From NCBI RefSeq assembly GCF_020520425.1, contig NC_079488.1, positions 25,112,247 to 25,176,246 of the forward strand: DNA of 64,000 nt. Direction: 5' to 3'. Numbering within the stretch: position 1 is the stretch's first letter; each line of letters opens with the position of its first letter. Below are positions 10,274 to 22,510 of the stretch, piece by piece. Source of the stretch: Spinacia oleracea (lineage: Eukaryota > Streptophyta > Magnoliopsida > Caryophyllales > Amaranthaceae). The notes below the pieces were generated by a model that searched no databases, was not told the origin of the DNA, and saw only the letters and a list, made by a program, of their open reading frames with translations. The position numbers were made by a program, and so were the translations under genes.

Positions 10274-11030
10274 TTTATTCCTGAAAGAAACAACTTAAGG
10301 TCTCACTAATGATTTCCCAATCAAACCATAATCAAAGTTCAATAAAATAATAAGTTTGGTGGAATCAAACAATTTCTCTTATGCACATTTAAATGCAACA
10401 CTTAAACATTTGACATTTGCATATAAAAATTAACTCCTTATGCTAGAATTAACTAGCTACTAATGCACATAGAATTATATCCTAAACTAAAGCATTGAAG
10501 TAATTTAAATAATAAAATAAAACAAAGAAAATAGTAAGAAAAGAAAAAAATAAAATAAAAATAAAAGTTTAATAATATTTTTTTGTTACTTTTAAAATAA
10601 GAATTAAGATAAGTTTGAAAAGAAAGATGATTAATTCGAATAAAAGAATTTACATTTCCTAAAAACATAATTGTACCCTTTTTCCCTTTTTTTTGTAATT
10701 CCGAATAAATTAAAATAAATTCAATGAAAAGAAATTAATTAACTCGAACAAGAGAAATTAAATTTTCAAATAAGTCGAAGAAAAATAATTAATTCGAACC
10801 AAAAAAAAAAGTTTTGTATCATCTACAATTTAGGATTTTAGGCCAAATAAAAGTTCAGACTCTTTTTGAAAAATAATTAATTCGGACCCTTTCAAAAATA
10901 AAGAAAATATTTCGATCTATTTAATTTAATTATTTGGAGCTTAATTCAACGAAATTCGTTTTAAGTAAATAATTAGTTAGTTAGGCGCCTAAAAGCATAA
11001 AAACAGACACAAAAAGTCAATAAAAACCTA
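10274..11030. other. AT-rich E1 leader next to PBS, no gene seen
   Basis: About 750 bases, extremely A-rich on the plus strand with short repeats of the type TTAATTCGAA and AAAATAAT. No coding likeness. It fits the 5' leader of E1 between PBS and the accessory ORF; the pyrimidine-rich minus strand near 10280-10290 could be an intron end. Confidence 0.45.
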
Positions 11031-11046
11031 TAGCTCCTAGATACCA
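11031..11046 (-). other. Primer binding site of E1
   Basis: The coding strand reads TGGTATCTAGGAGCTA, starting three bases from the LTR end at 11050. The first seven bases match the initiator tRNA-Met complement TGGTATCAGAGC; the rest has diverged or uses a related primer. Confidence 0.65.
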
Positions 11047-11049
11047 CTT

Positions 11050-12442
11050 TGTAACACCCCGATAAAACTCTCTTTTCTAAAATAACCTTTTAATATAAAA
11101 CGTAGAGGATCATCAAAGCATTATTGCCAATTTGAAAACGTATCAGCTTATTCAGAATTTTGCAGCGGAAAACATAATAAATAACTTTAAGTTTATGAAT
11201 AGTCAGCTGCGGAATTAACTCCAAATTCAACCAATGAAAACAAAGTCAACATAACTAATTTATCGAGTCTAAAGTCCAGTTAAAGAAACCCAACTTAACC
11301 TTGAATATTAAAACTAAACTACAAGCTCTCCAATCCCGAACCCAATGATGCATCATCTTCAAACCTGCAGATGGACAATGCTTATTGATCCTTAGAGGCT
11401 GCTCAACAAAATGGGTCATCACAAGATCAATAAGGCCGGTATAACCATGATTAACACACACAAACAAAGCACGTAATCAGCAAAGCTGAGTACTACATAC
11501 TAAATCAATAATAATCCTAACATGATTCTATTAAACGAACAATCCTAACATGATACTAAAAAAAATAAGTAAGGACAACCAAAACATATTAACTTGAGGA
11601 CCACGTTTGACTAGATTGGACTAGACTTTTATGACATTAATATTTATTTTAATTAGAATAGTCAATGGACCGAGTTGTTTAACTAGAAGCCTTCACTAAG
11701 GAAGACGAGGTACGGGCGCGACTTCGTAACCCCAATGACCTGCGATATCGTGGAACTTTTGAAGAAAATAGAACGCGGTGATCAATACGGTCCCAGAAAA
11801 AGCCATGGGCTACCACCATGAATTCGAACTCCTGATTGTCCGTCACTTCAGACGTACACAATCTAAAGCTATTGTTATTCAATTTTACTTTATATGATTT
11901 ACCAATTAATACTTTGTTATGACTCGTCAATCACATAAATAATATAATCAACAAGTATTTACAACGGTTTTTATCTTGGAATTAAATAAGTGATCACAAA
12001 GCTTTCAATCAAGAATTCATTCCAGCTAATTCAATATTTCCTTTATCAATGGTCAATAACCTTTCATAGGTGTAAAATATCAACATACTACACAAGGCGC
12101 ACTGTCCTCATAAAGTAGTGAAATACTAAAAAGGGAATAACATGATCCATGCCAATATATAAAATAATATAACTTTCCAAAATTAAAATGATTGCATCAA
12201 TTATCCATGCCAACATGATATAATTCTCATAATAAACTCTATGCTCAACATGTTCATCCAACGGCATTAAACATGAATTTTCAACATAAAAAAGTTCATA
12301 ACAATATTCAACATGGTTTCAATAATAGTACACATCCACAAACACACTGGTATGTACGTACCTTGTGTAAAAAAATTGATGTGCCACTTTAACAATCTCA
12401 AAAGTCACCTACGGAGAATTCTGATAGTTCAGTAGGAACACT
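11050..12442 (-). repeat. E1 5' LTR, left part (U5 side)
   Basis: Begins TGTAACACCCCGATAAAACT, the typical end of Del/Tekay-type LTRs, directly beside the PBS. It continues as AT-rich DNA with no gene until element A begins at 12443. The piece next to 12443 ends with ACACT, which would be the target duplication of A, but no second copy was found. The other LTR end is proposed at 45747. Confidence 0.7.
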
Positions 12443-13616
12443 TGACAAGAGGGGGGTGAATTGTTTCTTGGGAACTTGGGTAAGTTTCTTGCGGAATTTA
12501 AACAATAAAGAAACTGTGATCAATAAGCGAAGAAAGATATGAAACTGAGGAACCTTCTTGACACTAATCAAGAAGAACCTCACAACTCTTTTGTATTAAT
12601 GTAATACCTCTATTACAAATACGCTTTTTAACTCGAGTTCCTCTCGAGCACGAGTTCCCCACAGCAATCCCCGTCGATTACTGTGCTCCTCTTTCTCACT
12701 CTGACTTAACTCTAAGTCACTCTTTCTCTCTCTGAATTAACTCTAAGTCACTCAAGGATCACTTAACCCTTAAACCCAAAATACAATTTGATAGAAAACT
12801 CTAGTACGTAATAAAGCTTATAGCAATAAGGAACTCAAGGAACACTCTTTTTGTAAACTGATTCTCTTAAAACGTTTAGGCTCTTGAAGATATATTTTGC
12901 AAAGATCAGTTGTGTGTTTTAAAAAGCAAAAACTCTTTTCCTTTTATAGAGGAGTTTTACATAAGGTTGGATACCCATGTTTCTCTCAACTACCCACTAA
13001 CTGTTACTGCTCAGTAACATGGGCATAGTTGGAGAGAAACAGGGGAGACCAAATCAAAACACTACTTGCACGTTTAAATGAAAATACTGGGGAGAGTTTT
13101 AAGAATCATGGGAAAATCTTTTGTTTGGAAAACAAGTAAAATATAAATCAGGATCCTATGTTTATATTTATTAAATTCAATTTATTTATTAACAAAGATT
13201 TTCTTATTAAAACTCTTTTATAATTACAGTTAATATTTTTTAATTAAAATGTACCAAAATACTTATGTTCCTTTCGTTCCAAACTACGTATAAACAATAT
13301 TAAATACTTACATAAATCCTAAACATAATCTCATATGTTATAGTCTTCATGCTTGCACCTTTAGGAAGCTTCGCTCGAGGATCCACATAATATATGAGGA
13401 TCTCGCCTTTGTAAATTTGCCAAATGATTAATTCTTTAACGTAGTGTCTGACATGGATCAAGTGACTTGCATATATTCCACTTTGCTTAGTTTATCCAAC
13501 TCAGGATCTCCCTAACTTGGCATTATCCCTCTAAGGATCTCGGAACCTAATTTGCAACATAACTGAATCAATAGTCAGGAGTTTGCTTTGTCATCATCAA
13601 AACTTTAGGGTCAACA
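12443..13616 (-). repeat. 3' LTR of element A
   Basis: About 1.17 kb. The left end TGACAAGAGGGGGGTGAATT and right end GGTCAACA, with the PPT beyond it, define it. No second LTR is in the window, so the left boundary is set only by the TG/CA rule and the usual CCCCCCTCTTGTCA ending. Confidence 0.7.
12941..12949 (-). promoter_or_regulatory. TATA box in LTR of A
   Basis: The minus strand reads CTCTATAAAAGGAAAAG, a classic plant TATA box in the coding direction of A, in the middle of the LTR where U3 passes into R. Confidence 0.6.
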
Positions 13617-13634
13617 ATATTCCCCCTTTTTGGT
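13617..13634 (-). other. Polypurine tract of element A
   Basis: The minus strand reads CACCAAAAAGGGGGAATAT immediately before LTR start TGTTGACC. This block is characteristic of SIRE/Maximus elements. Confidence 0.85.
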
Positions 13635-14246
13635 GATGACAACAAAAACAAACTTTCACTAAATATAATTATAATCAATTATCATAAATATATAAAAAAA
13701 TTAAAGTAGATTTATAAAAATTAATTTAAGCTACCGAAATTGAAATTAAGGAAAAGCAAAATTAATTTTAATAAACGAAATAAAATTGAAACGAAAAACA
13801 AAATAAAAAAAAATAGCTTACATCGAGAAGAGAGTAGTGAGACGGACTCAAGTGATCAATTTAAGTTATGTTTGCATTCAGTTCCCCCTGTTGGCATTAA
13901 CAAAAAGTAGAAAAACACAATACTAATATATACCGGTTATAGCTCCCTCCGATCAACGTTTGGCAAACTAAGTTAGCCTCAAAGGTAAGTTCCAACGTAC
14001 TAAATTTGAATATAAAACATAATAATTAACAAGCCATGTTTTTAGAGATACGATATTTTAGGAGTTCCACTGGAAATAAAAGAAATAAGAGTCATAATGT
14101 ATCCCAACAGAGGGTTACATACCAAATAAAAATAAAAATAAAGAAAAAGTTCCAAAAGAAATCAAAAGCGTAATGTAACACAAAAAAAATGGATTAGGGA
14201 AGATGGTTTGGGTATGGAACAAGTTTAGATGTTGGCAGTAAGATCC
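13635..14246. other. A 3' untranslated region, no gene seen
   Basis: About 610 bases of AT-rich DNA between PPT and the accessory ORF stop. I see no coding likeness and no clear repeat. Confidence 0.5.
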
Positions 14247-15032
14247 TCAAACATGTGAAGGACTTGAATCCATATGCTGAACCCCAGACAGTAAGGCTTT
14301 CACTTGTTCCTGCAGTTGTAGTACCTGAGCATTTGTGGATTCTTGAAGAAGTATCATTCGATCCATATCCTTTCTCAACTGCATAACTTGTTCCTTGAGA
14401 TCCTCCTTGGTGGGATCATGGAATCCTAAGGAACTCAATGAACCAAAAGCTGCAAACCCACCAAAGCCAGTAAAGGATGAAGGAACAATAGGAGCGAGAG
14501 GAACAAGGATGTACCTTGGTGGAGGAACAGGGATATCCACCTTTGGTGTAGGAACAGGGGTGGATATTTTTTCAAGTATAGCATGTTCCTTTTCCTCCTC
14601 AATTTCTACAGTTTCCTCCAATTCTTCCACTTTCTCATCATCATCCTCATTATCACATGATATATCAACAAACAACAGAGGATTATTCACTTTAGGAGCT
14701 CTAGTAGAGACCCTTATGCTTTTATGTTTCCCTTGAGGAACACCCTTAGGCACCTTAGGAACCACCTTTTTCCCTAGCTTCTCTACCTTCTTTAACTTTT
14801 TAGCCTTAACCACTCCTTCCTCCTTATCACTATGATCATCTTTCCCATTACCCGTGGACCAACATAACCTCCCATTCATCACTTCCAATTTCATGCTTCT
14901 CAACAAATCACTTTGAAAAATTTGTTGACTAGTGACTGGCAATTCTCCATAGTCACGCAAATCCACAGAAAAGCTTTGAAACACCAAAGTCAACAAAGAA
15001 GCATATCCAACTTTATAATCCAATGGAACAAA
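14247..15032 (-). pseudogene. Accessory ORF of A, C-terminal part (split by B)
   Basis: 258 residues up to the B insertion. The start (DYKVGYASLLTLVFQSFSVD) is the end of a domain I recall as the putative plant transposon protein family (Pfam Transposase_32). Then come a lysine-rich stretch, an acidic stretch (CDNEDDDEKVEELEE), a proline-rich stretch and a C-terminal predicted coiled coil (KEQVMQLRKDMDRMILLQES). The upstream half lies at 40585-41990; with B and one ACAAA copy ignored the frame is continuous through the junction. Extra ORFs after pol are known in SIRE-type elements, where they were called env-like. I see no membrane anchor here, so an envelope role is not supported. Confidence 0.75.
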
Positions 15033-16044
15033 TGTAGGGGAATACAGTTAAACATAATAACATGTGCGGAACAATCCCCAAAGCCAGGAAACATGTATAA
15101 ATCACAAATTAAGCAAACTTATATTCGAAGCGTGTTTTCCACAATAATCCGTCAACGAACACGAACAAAGAACTCCACTTGTCGTTCCTCTACTTGGTTC
15201 ACCGACACGATCAGATCCGTCTTGATAAACGTATCTTAGACAATTGATCAAGAGATTTGCTTTTGGGATGAACACACTATGGAGGCACAAAGAGAATTAG
15301 GGTTCTCTGTTTTCTCCTAGGGTTGTGTGTAATCTGAATTGTGATTGTGCTTAGTTGGAAATTAGGTTGTAAGGTTATTTACATAACCTTACTAACCGAC
15401 CAAGCCAAGAGGCAAGGCCGGCTAGCAAGCCCGCAAGCCAAAACGCACGGACACGCACAGCCAGTGGGCCGTGGGCCGCGCTGCTGCTGTGTCGTGGTCT
15501 CGGCCCGCATGCACGCGCACAGCTCCGCGCCACAAGGGCCTCGCTGCTGCTGCGTTGCTTTGCTTGCTCGCCTATGCGCGCGCCCATGGGCCTCGAGTGC
15601 TTCGTGCACTCGGCTCGTGGGCCGCTCCTTGTATTCGCGATTAAATATGTTTCCGATATATTTATTTATCGTTTCGTATACGACGAATCACCGTCGTACG
15701 ATACGATTTATTCGTTTTGCCTAGCTTACGAATATTCGCGATACGATATACGATTCCGATGCAAGGTCGTATTTTATAATACGTTTCCAACTTAAATCCC
15801 GTAAAGCTATTAAATGAATTTCCGATTCATTTAATCCGGTGATCTGTTACGTGTCATTGGTGTGACCTTGTAGGTTCAGTCAAGAGTAGGTTGTGATTTC
15901 AATATCCATTAGAACTCACTGATCGGAAGCATTGCTCCAGCTAGCTGTTCCGATCACTTGATCTCACTGAACTAATTGTTCGCAATTAATCTGAACCTTG
16001 GTATTAGACTTAATGCACCTTGGGTGAAGGACATATTTCCTTCA
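15033..16044 (-). repeat. 3' LTR of B (left, complete)
   Basis: 1012 bp, TGTAGGGGAA...TTTCCTTCA. A GC-rich island (about 15440-15640) lies in otherwise AT-rich DNA, and ATACGA-type short repeats lie at 15660-15780. The 599 bases shared with the right LTR show about 11 substitutions by eye plus an 11-base repeat-copy difference. Confidence 0.92.
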
Positions 16045-16056
16045 ATCTCCCACTTG
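16045..16056 (-). other. Polypurine tract of B
   Basis: Minus-strand AAGTGGGAGAT directly abuts LTR start TGAAGGAAATAT, the common arrangement in plant copia elements. Confidence 0.85.
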
Positions 16057-16887
16057 TCATTCAGACAAGTGTGCATCCACATTCCTTTGTCTCTTCGTGT
16101 TACTTACTGAACATAAGGTAAGATCCAAGCCATCCTTATTAGGTCCAGAAGTGTTTCTCGGATTACAGAGTTCAACTGTCAAACTTTTGCAGAAGGTTAA
16201 GCCTAACCATTCTGAGCGCGGCCATGCATTTTACAGTATCTAACTCTCTGAGAGGCCTTGTTACACAACAACACCATATCCTATCAAAGATAGGAGGACA
16301 ATCCATTCTTGCAATCTATGAACACTCACTTTGATTCATAGTACGCCCAATAACTTCTTTTATAGCCTCCTTTTACGGTGCGACGTTTAGCTAGTATCAA
16401 AGCGAACTAATTCTCAAACGAGCAGACATAATCGCTCATGTTCTGAGGAACGGTTTCTAATCACCATTAATGAGAACTACCTATGACATGACTTTAATCT
16501 CTTAAAGCGTTCTCATGGTCAATCCGATACAAGATCCAATAAGTATCTATGCAAAAGATTCTGACATCCAGTCACTCTAGTTCAAAAAACAGAACTAAGT
16601 AATCTACTTGCAATCTAATCTTCATTAGTCATTGGTCGTCCACCTTTCAATGACCTGGATTAGGGATCCTTTGTGAATTCAATATTCAAGTTACCTTATG
16701 GGTGTTTCTTTGTCAAGGAATCCATCTTGACATCCCATTTGAATGATTTGAATCACATGGACTTATCATTTAATTCTAAACCACAATTAAATGAATATGA
16801 AATAAATAAATTTCATAAATATGAAATGGTTAAACCAATTGTTTTAAACATAGATCTAACAGATGTTCTAAAACAATGCTTAGAAAA
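16057..16887. other. 3' untranslated region of B, no gene seen
   Basis: About 830 bases between PPT and the pol stop at 16888. It parallels 22843-23691 in C (shared phrases such as CTTTTACGGTGCGACG and GCATTTTACAGT), so it is part of the family, not a separate gene. Confidence 0.65.
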
Positions 16888-17406
16888 TCAAAGCCATTCT
16901 CCAACATGCTTGATTCCCATGGTTGCTACATGTGCGTTGTGTTTCACTTGTGGCAACGGTTTAATCAATGGATCCGCGACGTTGTCGTCAGTTCCAACCT
17001 TGCAAATCTCGATTTCCTTTCTTTCAACGATCTCTCCAAGTATATGAAATCGCCGCAGTACGTGCTTGGACTTCTGGTGGCTCCAAGGCTACTTTGCCTG
17101 GGCAATGGCTCCGCTATTGTCGCAATACAAAGCCACTGGTCCTTTAATGGAGGGGACAACACCAAGTTCTTCGATGAACTTCCGAATCCAAACAGCTTCC
17201 TTTGCTGCTTCTGAGGCAGCAATGTACTCGGCTTCAGTTGTAGAATCCGCAATAGTGCTTTGCTTAGCACTTTTCCAGCTTACTGCTCCGCCGTTGAGGC
17301 AGAACACAAACCCAGACTGTGATCTGAAATCATCTCTGTCGGTTTGAAAGCTTGCGTCCGTATAGCCCTTAACAATCAACTCATCTGTACCACCATAAAC
17401 CAGAAA
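16888..17406 (-). pseudogene. B RNase H domain
   Basis: Minus strand: KGYTDASFQTD, GFVFCLNGGAVSWKSAKQST and STTEAEYIAASEA carry the copia RNase H signature Asp/Glu/Asp residues. The frame is open at 17092-17379, then a TAG at 17089-17091 replaces the Glu of AKEPRHHQ, and the conserved tail (HVLRRFHILGE...VGEWL) runs on in the same frame to TGA 16888-16890. RNase H would remove the RNA template. Confidence 0.85.
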
Positions 17407-18819
17407 CTAATCCTTAGTCCTTTTCAGGTACTTTAGGATGTTCTTGGCAGCAGTCCAATGCGCCTCACCTGGTTCTGACTGGTATCTTCTCGTTGCACTG
17501 AGTGCAAATGAAACATCCGGCCTTGTACAAATCATAGCATACATGATGGATCCAATAGCCGAAGCGTATGGAATTCCACTCATCTTTCTACGCTCATCAG
17601 ATGTTTTGGAACACTGATTCTTGCTTAGATATACGCCATGTGACATGGGTAGATGGCCTCTCTTGGCTTCCATCATATTGAACCTAGCTAGCACTTTGTC
17701 AATGTAAGTGCTTTGGCTTAGTCCAATCATCCTCTTAGATCTATCCCTATAGATCTTGATGCCCAATATGTATTGTGCCTCTCCTAAGTCCTTCATTGAG
17801 AAACACTTCCCGAGCCAAGTCTTTACAGACTCCAACATAGGAATGTCGTTTCCAATAAGCCGTATGTCGTCAACATACAAGACTAGGAATGCAATTTTAC
17901 TCCCACTGACCTTCTTGTATACACAAGATTCGTCCTGATTCTTGATGAAGCCAAACTTATTGACTGCTTCATCAAATCGTTTATTCCAACTCCTTGATGC
18001 CTGCTTTAGTCCGTAGATGGACTTCTTAAGCTTGTATACCTTTCCTTGGTTCTTTTGATCGACAAAACCCTCCGGCTGTGTCATGAACACAGTCTCTTCA
18101 AGAACACCGTTCAAGAAGGCAGTTTTGACATCCATTTGTCATATTTCATAGTCATGAAAAGCGGCAATAGCAAGGATTATCCGAATAGACTTAAGCATCG
18201 CGACTGGAGAAAAGGTTTCATCGTAGTCAACGCCGTGAACTTGCCTGTAACCTTTTGCTACCAATCTAGCCTTGTATATGTATACAATTCCATCTTTGTC
18301 TTTCTTCAACTTGAAGACCCATTTGCATCCGATAGGTGTGAACCCATCCGGCAAATCAACCAAATCCCAAACTTGATTTTCAGACATGGAGTCTATTTCA
18401 GATTGCATGGCCTCTAACCATTTAATGGAGCTTGGGCTCGTCATAGCTTGCTTGTAAGTCAAAGGTTCATCACTATCCAATATGAGAACGTCTAAGTTTT
18501 CAGTCAAGAGGACGCCTGTCCATCTGTCCGGCTGAAAAATAGTTCTATTTGACCTACGAGGGGCAACAACGTTTTGAGGAACTACTCCCACTGGCTCTTC
18601 TAAAGACCTTGGAGGTTCATCAACTTGAACTGCTTCTAAAGAGTTCTGCATTCGTTGTTCGTCTCGAATCTCTTCGAGGTCTATTATTCTCCCACTTGTC
18701 AATTTGGAAATATGATTTCTGTCCAAAAAGACACCGTCACGAGCAACGAATACCTTGTTGTCTGACTTGTGTAGAAATAATACCCCATAGTTTCTTTTGG
18801 ATACCCAACGAAGAAACAT
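17407..18819 (-). pseudogene. B reverse transcriptase
   Basis: Two in-frame blocks. 18139-18819 holds the integrase/RT linker and RT start (WKWVFKLKKDKDG-type, LVAKGYRQVHGVDYDETFSP). 17407-18135 holds the RT core with [27 protein letters not shown] and the intact catalytic [15 protein letters not shown] at 18139-18141 replaces the conserved Trp of IWQMDVK (a G-to-A change), and TAG at 17407 ends the block before FLVYGG. All catalytic Asp residues are present, but the chain is cut. Confidence 0.9.
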
Positions 18820-19378
18820 TTGTCAGATTTAGGTTGTAGCTTGTCCGAAATTAATCGCTTGACATATGCTTCGCAACCCCAAATCTTCAGAAAAGACAAC
18901 TTTGGAAGTTTCCCAGTCCATAATTCGTATGGAGTCTTTTCAACAGCTTTTGACGGAGCACGATTCAGTGTGAGTGCTGCAGTTTGCAAGGCATGTCCCC
19001 AGAACTGTAAAGGAAGTTCGGCCTGACCCATCATTGACCTGACCATATCGAGTAAGGTCCTGTTTCTCCGTTCCGACACTCCATTCCATTGTGGTGTCCC
19101 CGGAGCAGTCAATTCAGAAAGAATACCGCATTCTTTTAGATGGTCATCAAACTCGTGGCTAAGATTTTCTTGCCATGTTGATTCTCTACTTCACTTTGAA
19201 ATTCTCGGAATTTCTCAAACGATTCAGACTTGTGCTTCATTAAGTAAATATAGCCATATCTACTGAAGTCGTCCGTAAACGTTATGAAATAGCTGAACTC
19301 ACCTCTAGCTTTCGTACTCATAGGCCCACATACGTCCGTATGTATTAGCCCTAGTAGTTCGCTTGCTCTTTCTCCCAC
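18699..19378 (-). pseudogene. B integrase core
   Basis: 19136-19378 holds LLGLIHTDVCGPM (first catalytic Asp) and FITFTDDFSRYGY; 18699-19112 holds PGTPQWNGVSERRNRTL (catalytic Glu). Between them, at about 19160, KKI is followed directly by the SHEF part. Compared with C, 34 bases are missing that would encode ALRSDRGGEY with the second catalytic Asp. The gap shifts the frame, and another one-base shift near 18770 separates integrase from RT. This integrase cannot work. Confidence 0.88.
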
Positions 19379-20909
19379 CTTTGAGAAAAGGTTGCTTTGT
19401 CATTTTGCCAAGTAAACAAGATTCACATTGATCAATCTTCTCTAAGTCGAATGATTCTAGAATTCCTTTCCGTTGAAGTAATTCCATGCGCTTTATGTTT
19501 ATATGGCCTAATCGACAATGCCACATAAATGTGAGATCCGAATCACCAGTTTTAGCCTTTTTGGTATTTATGTTATAAATGTGTTTGCTCGTATCTAGCA
19601 CATAAAGACCGTTTTCTTGTTGTGCTGAACCATAAAACATTCCATTCAAAGAAAAAGAACAACTATTGTCTTTAAATTGAAAACTAAAACCTTTAGAATC
19701 CAAACTTGAAACGGAAATGATGTTTCTGGTGATACTAGGAACATAGTAAAAGTTTTCTAGTTCCAAAACAAACCCACTAGGCAAAGAAATAAAATAAGAT
19801 CCTACGGCTAATGCAGCAATCCGTGCTCCATTTCCCACGCGTAGATCCATCTCGCCTTTATCAAGCTTTCTACTTCTCCTTAGTCCCTGTGAATTGGAAC
19901 ATAAGTGTGAGCCACAACCAGTATCTAATACCCAAGAAGTAGAATTAGCAAGATTACAATGTATAACATTCATACCTGAAGGAGAAGCAACGTTTCCGTC
20001 CTTCTTCTCTTCCTTTAGTTTGGGGCAATCTCGCTTGTAATGACCAATTTCATTACAATTGAAGCATTGCGATGTAGATGGAGAACGATCCTTCTTCATC
20101 TTCTTCTTAGATGGCGCCACTTGCCTTCCTGAAGTAGATGGAGATTCACCCTTGCGTTGGATCTTCTCCGAAACCTTTTTCTTGATTTTCTTACTCTTTA
20201 CTTTTAGCGATGCTTGCTTATCACTTACAAAGTCCAATTCGTACTGATGAAGCAAGTAAATTAGTTCACTAAGAGTATTCTCCCTTTTCTTGGAGAAATA
20301 GAGTAGTTTGAATTTCTTATAACCAGGGTGAAGAGAATTCAAAAGTATTCCCGCAGCTGCAGAATCTGGGAATGGATCACCAAGTAACTCATGCCGGTTG
20401 AGAAGCCCAACCATTTTCTTTGTATGAGTTCTAATTGGCGTCCGCTCTGTCATTTCAAGATCAATGACCCTTTCCCTTGCTTTTTGTCTTTCGACGTCAA
20501 AGCAACAACCCAGTGGAGCGTTAAGCTTTAGATCCTCAAATGAATTTACCAATTCAAAAACATTTTGGTCGACATGTTGACCACCATGTTGGAATCTACC
20601 ACGACATATATCCCTAAGATGCCTTAGGAGTGCCCATGGCTCGTATGCAACGAACCTTGCACTCCAACCATTGGGGATAGGGCCAAGAATAAGGTCCATC
20701 ACTAGCGACACGTGGCTTGCCCACGTACAGTGCTTTTCTGGAGTCATATCCTTTGAGTAATAGCTGGGGATGGGATGGTCAACTACATATTCAATGTTGT
20801 TCCACCTGAGGACTTGACGAAGCTTCCTCTCCCAATCAAGAAAGTTTGATAGGTTCAATTTTACATCCAGAATTTCAGTTACTTTGAGTTTTGTTTTGAT
20901 CGCGGCCAT
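19305..20909 (-). pseudogene. B gag, protease and integrase zinc domain
   Basis: One open frame from ATG 20909 (MAAIKTKLKVTEIL); an upstream in-frame ATG at 20951 exists, but C starts at the matching site, so I prefer 20909. Order: UBN2-type Gag domain (LNLSNFLDWERKLRQVL), zinc knuckle CFNCNEIGHYKRDC (about residue 280), protease WVLDTGCGSHLCS (about 325), integrase zinc domain WHCRLGHINIKRM...CESC (about 460-500). One extra T near 19375 (CCTTTTCTCAAAGG) shifts the frame into integrase. Confidence 0.9.
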
Positions 20910-21436
20910 TTTGATTACTACAATCGAAAAGAATTTGCAATAAATAACCATTCATACAATTCAATAACTTTGAAATAAAAGCAAAACATGCAATCATTAA
21001 AGCTATTAAAACATTTCATTCATGCAAAAAGCAAAAACATGGTCCAAAATGAATGAAACGATTCCAAGACCCCAAAAGTCCTAAATCCTTAAGCAGCTTT
21101 AGCATGTCTTAAGTAGTTTAAGATTTTAGGTAAGCAAAACCTATTGCTAGTAATCTCCAAATTACTCTTGGTTAATAAATTAATGCCATAATTTATCCCA
21201 TTGCCACAACTTAATGCCATTGTTGTTTGAGTTGCAACCACAATCAACGTGCTCCTTTAGGACGCCTTACCACCTAAGTCAACTAAAATAGCGTAAACCT
21301 ACTATCTTAGATCCCTAGATTTTTGTAAGTGTTGATTTGGAAGGCAATTTTTAAAACTCAATATTACTTGGACCTAGTTGTTTCTATGTTGGTTCGATTA
21401 TTTAGTGAACTTAGAACTAATCGATTCATAGGAAAC
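20910..21436. other. B leader, segment 1
   Basis: AT-rich 5' leader next to gag, parallel to 27640-28220 of C (ACATGCA, TCATTAA and AGGTAAGCAAA phrases shared). No gene. It ends with GAAAC, the target of C. Confidence 0.6.
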
Positions 21437-21790
21437 TGTTAGGTTATGATTCATACGACAAAACATAAATCATGCGGAAAAACCATAAAGCCAGGAAAGC
21501 ATATTATTTACACAAAATCATTTAGCATAGTTTAGATGCATACACTTTGTTGCGTGCCCTCCCTAGCTGCGCCTGAACCGAACAAGAACAAGTCTTTAGG
21601 ACTCCAAGTGTCGTCCCTCCGTAGATAGTCCACAGTACGTCCAATTCCGCCTCAAGATTGACCAACTAGAATCGCCCTTAAGGTGCTAGGATTTTCGGCT
21701 AGGTTAGTGCAAGTGTATGGCTGAATTTTTCTTTCAAAAACTTACCCTTTGAATACTTCAATTGTGTCTATAAATTATGACCCTAGGCTC

Positions 21791-21800
21791 CTATTTATAG
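21791..21800 (-). promoter_or_regulatory. TATA box in left LTR of C
   Basis: The minus strand reads CTCTATAAATAGGAGCC, a strong plant TATA context in the coding direction of C. The right LTR keeps it at 30668-30677. Confidence 0.7.
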
Positions 21801-22194
21801 AGGTATGGAAAAGGAATTATAATCCTACTAGGATTTGGATTTATTAATTAGAATCCAACTTGAACTCTAAATAATAAATATAATCTTATTCGGATTAGGA
21901 TTTAATCAATATGTAGAATCCCGATAGCTTTAGGATTCGTACAGGAACACAAACACTTTCGTACGCACGAGCCGCATGCCCATGCGCAAGCCTCGCGGCC
22001 CACGCACGGCGCACATCCCCTTTGCCCGCAGCCCATTATGCACGCGCGCCAAGGCTTGGCTGGGCCTGGCCTTGCGCTGGGCCTGGTCGAGCTTGGCGTG
22101 TGTTTGTTGCGTGTGGCTTGCTGGGCGACGGCCTGGCTTCGTGCTGGGCCTTCGTCTAGCAAGCCTCGTCCGATGCTAATTCGTACGATACGCT

Positions 22195-22510
22195 TCTGAT
22201 TAAATTCCCGATTCCGGAATTCATTTCCGATACGAATAATATTTAATATTTCCGATTCCGGAATCAATTTCCGTTTCGAACAAATATTTAATATTTCCGT
22301 TTCCGGAATTATTTTCCGATTTCGATAATATTTCCGATTCTGACAATATTTCCGTTTCCGGCAATATTTCCGATTCCGGTAATATTTCCATTTCCAATAA
22401 TATTTTCTGATACGTACCATGTTTCCGTTTCTGGCAACATCTACGACTTGGATAATATTTATATTTCCGATACGATCCATATTTCCGTTTCCGGCAATAT
22501 CATCGTTTCC
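22195..22510. repeat. TTCCG-rich degenerate tandem array in left LTR of C
   Basis: Many copies of ATATTTCCGTTTCCGG and ATATTTCCGATTCCGG variants, unit about 16-20 bases, imperfect and interspersed with GGAAT. The matching array in the right LTR is at about 31075-31390. It lies downstream of neither gene nor PBS but upstream of the TATA box in the coding direction, i.e. in U3. Confidence 0.8.

Noticed and set aside
11679..11930. 83-residue minus-strand ORF in the E1 LTR
   Set aside because: Short, without likeness, in a position (U5/R of an LTR) where coding is not expected.
14247..15032. Envelope protein of a retrovirus-like element
   Set aside because: No signal peptide, membrane anchor or fusion-like hydrophobic segment; the domain resembles a plant transposon-associated protein.
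15375..15724. Overlapping plus- and minus-strand frames in the B LTR, repeated at 39907-40330
   Set aside because: GC-rich LTR island; repetition reflects the LTR pair, not a gene family.
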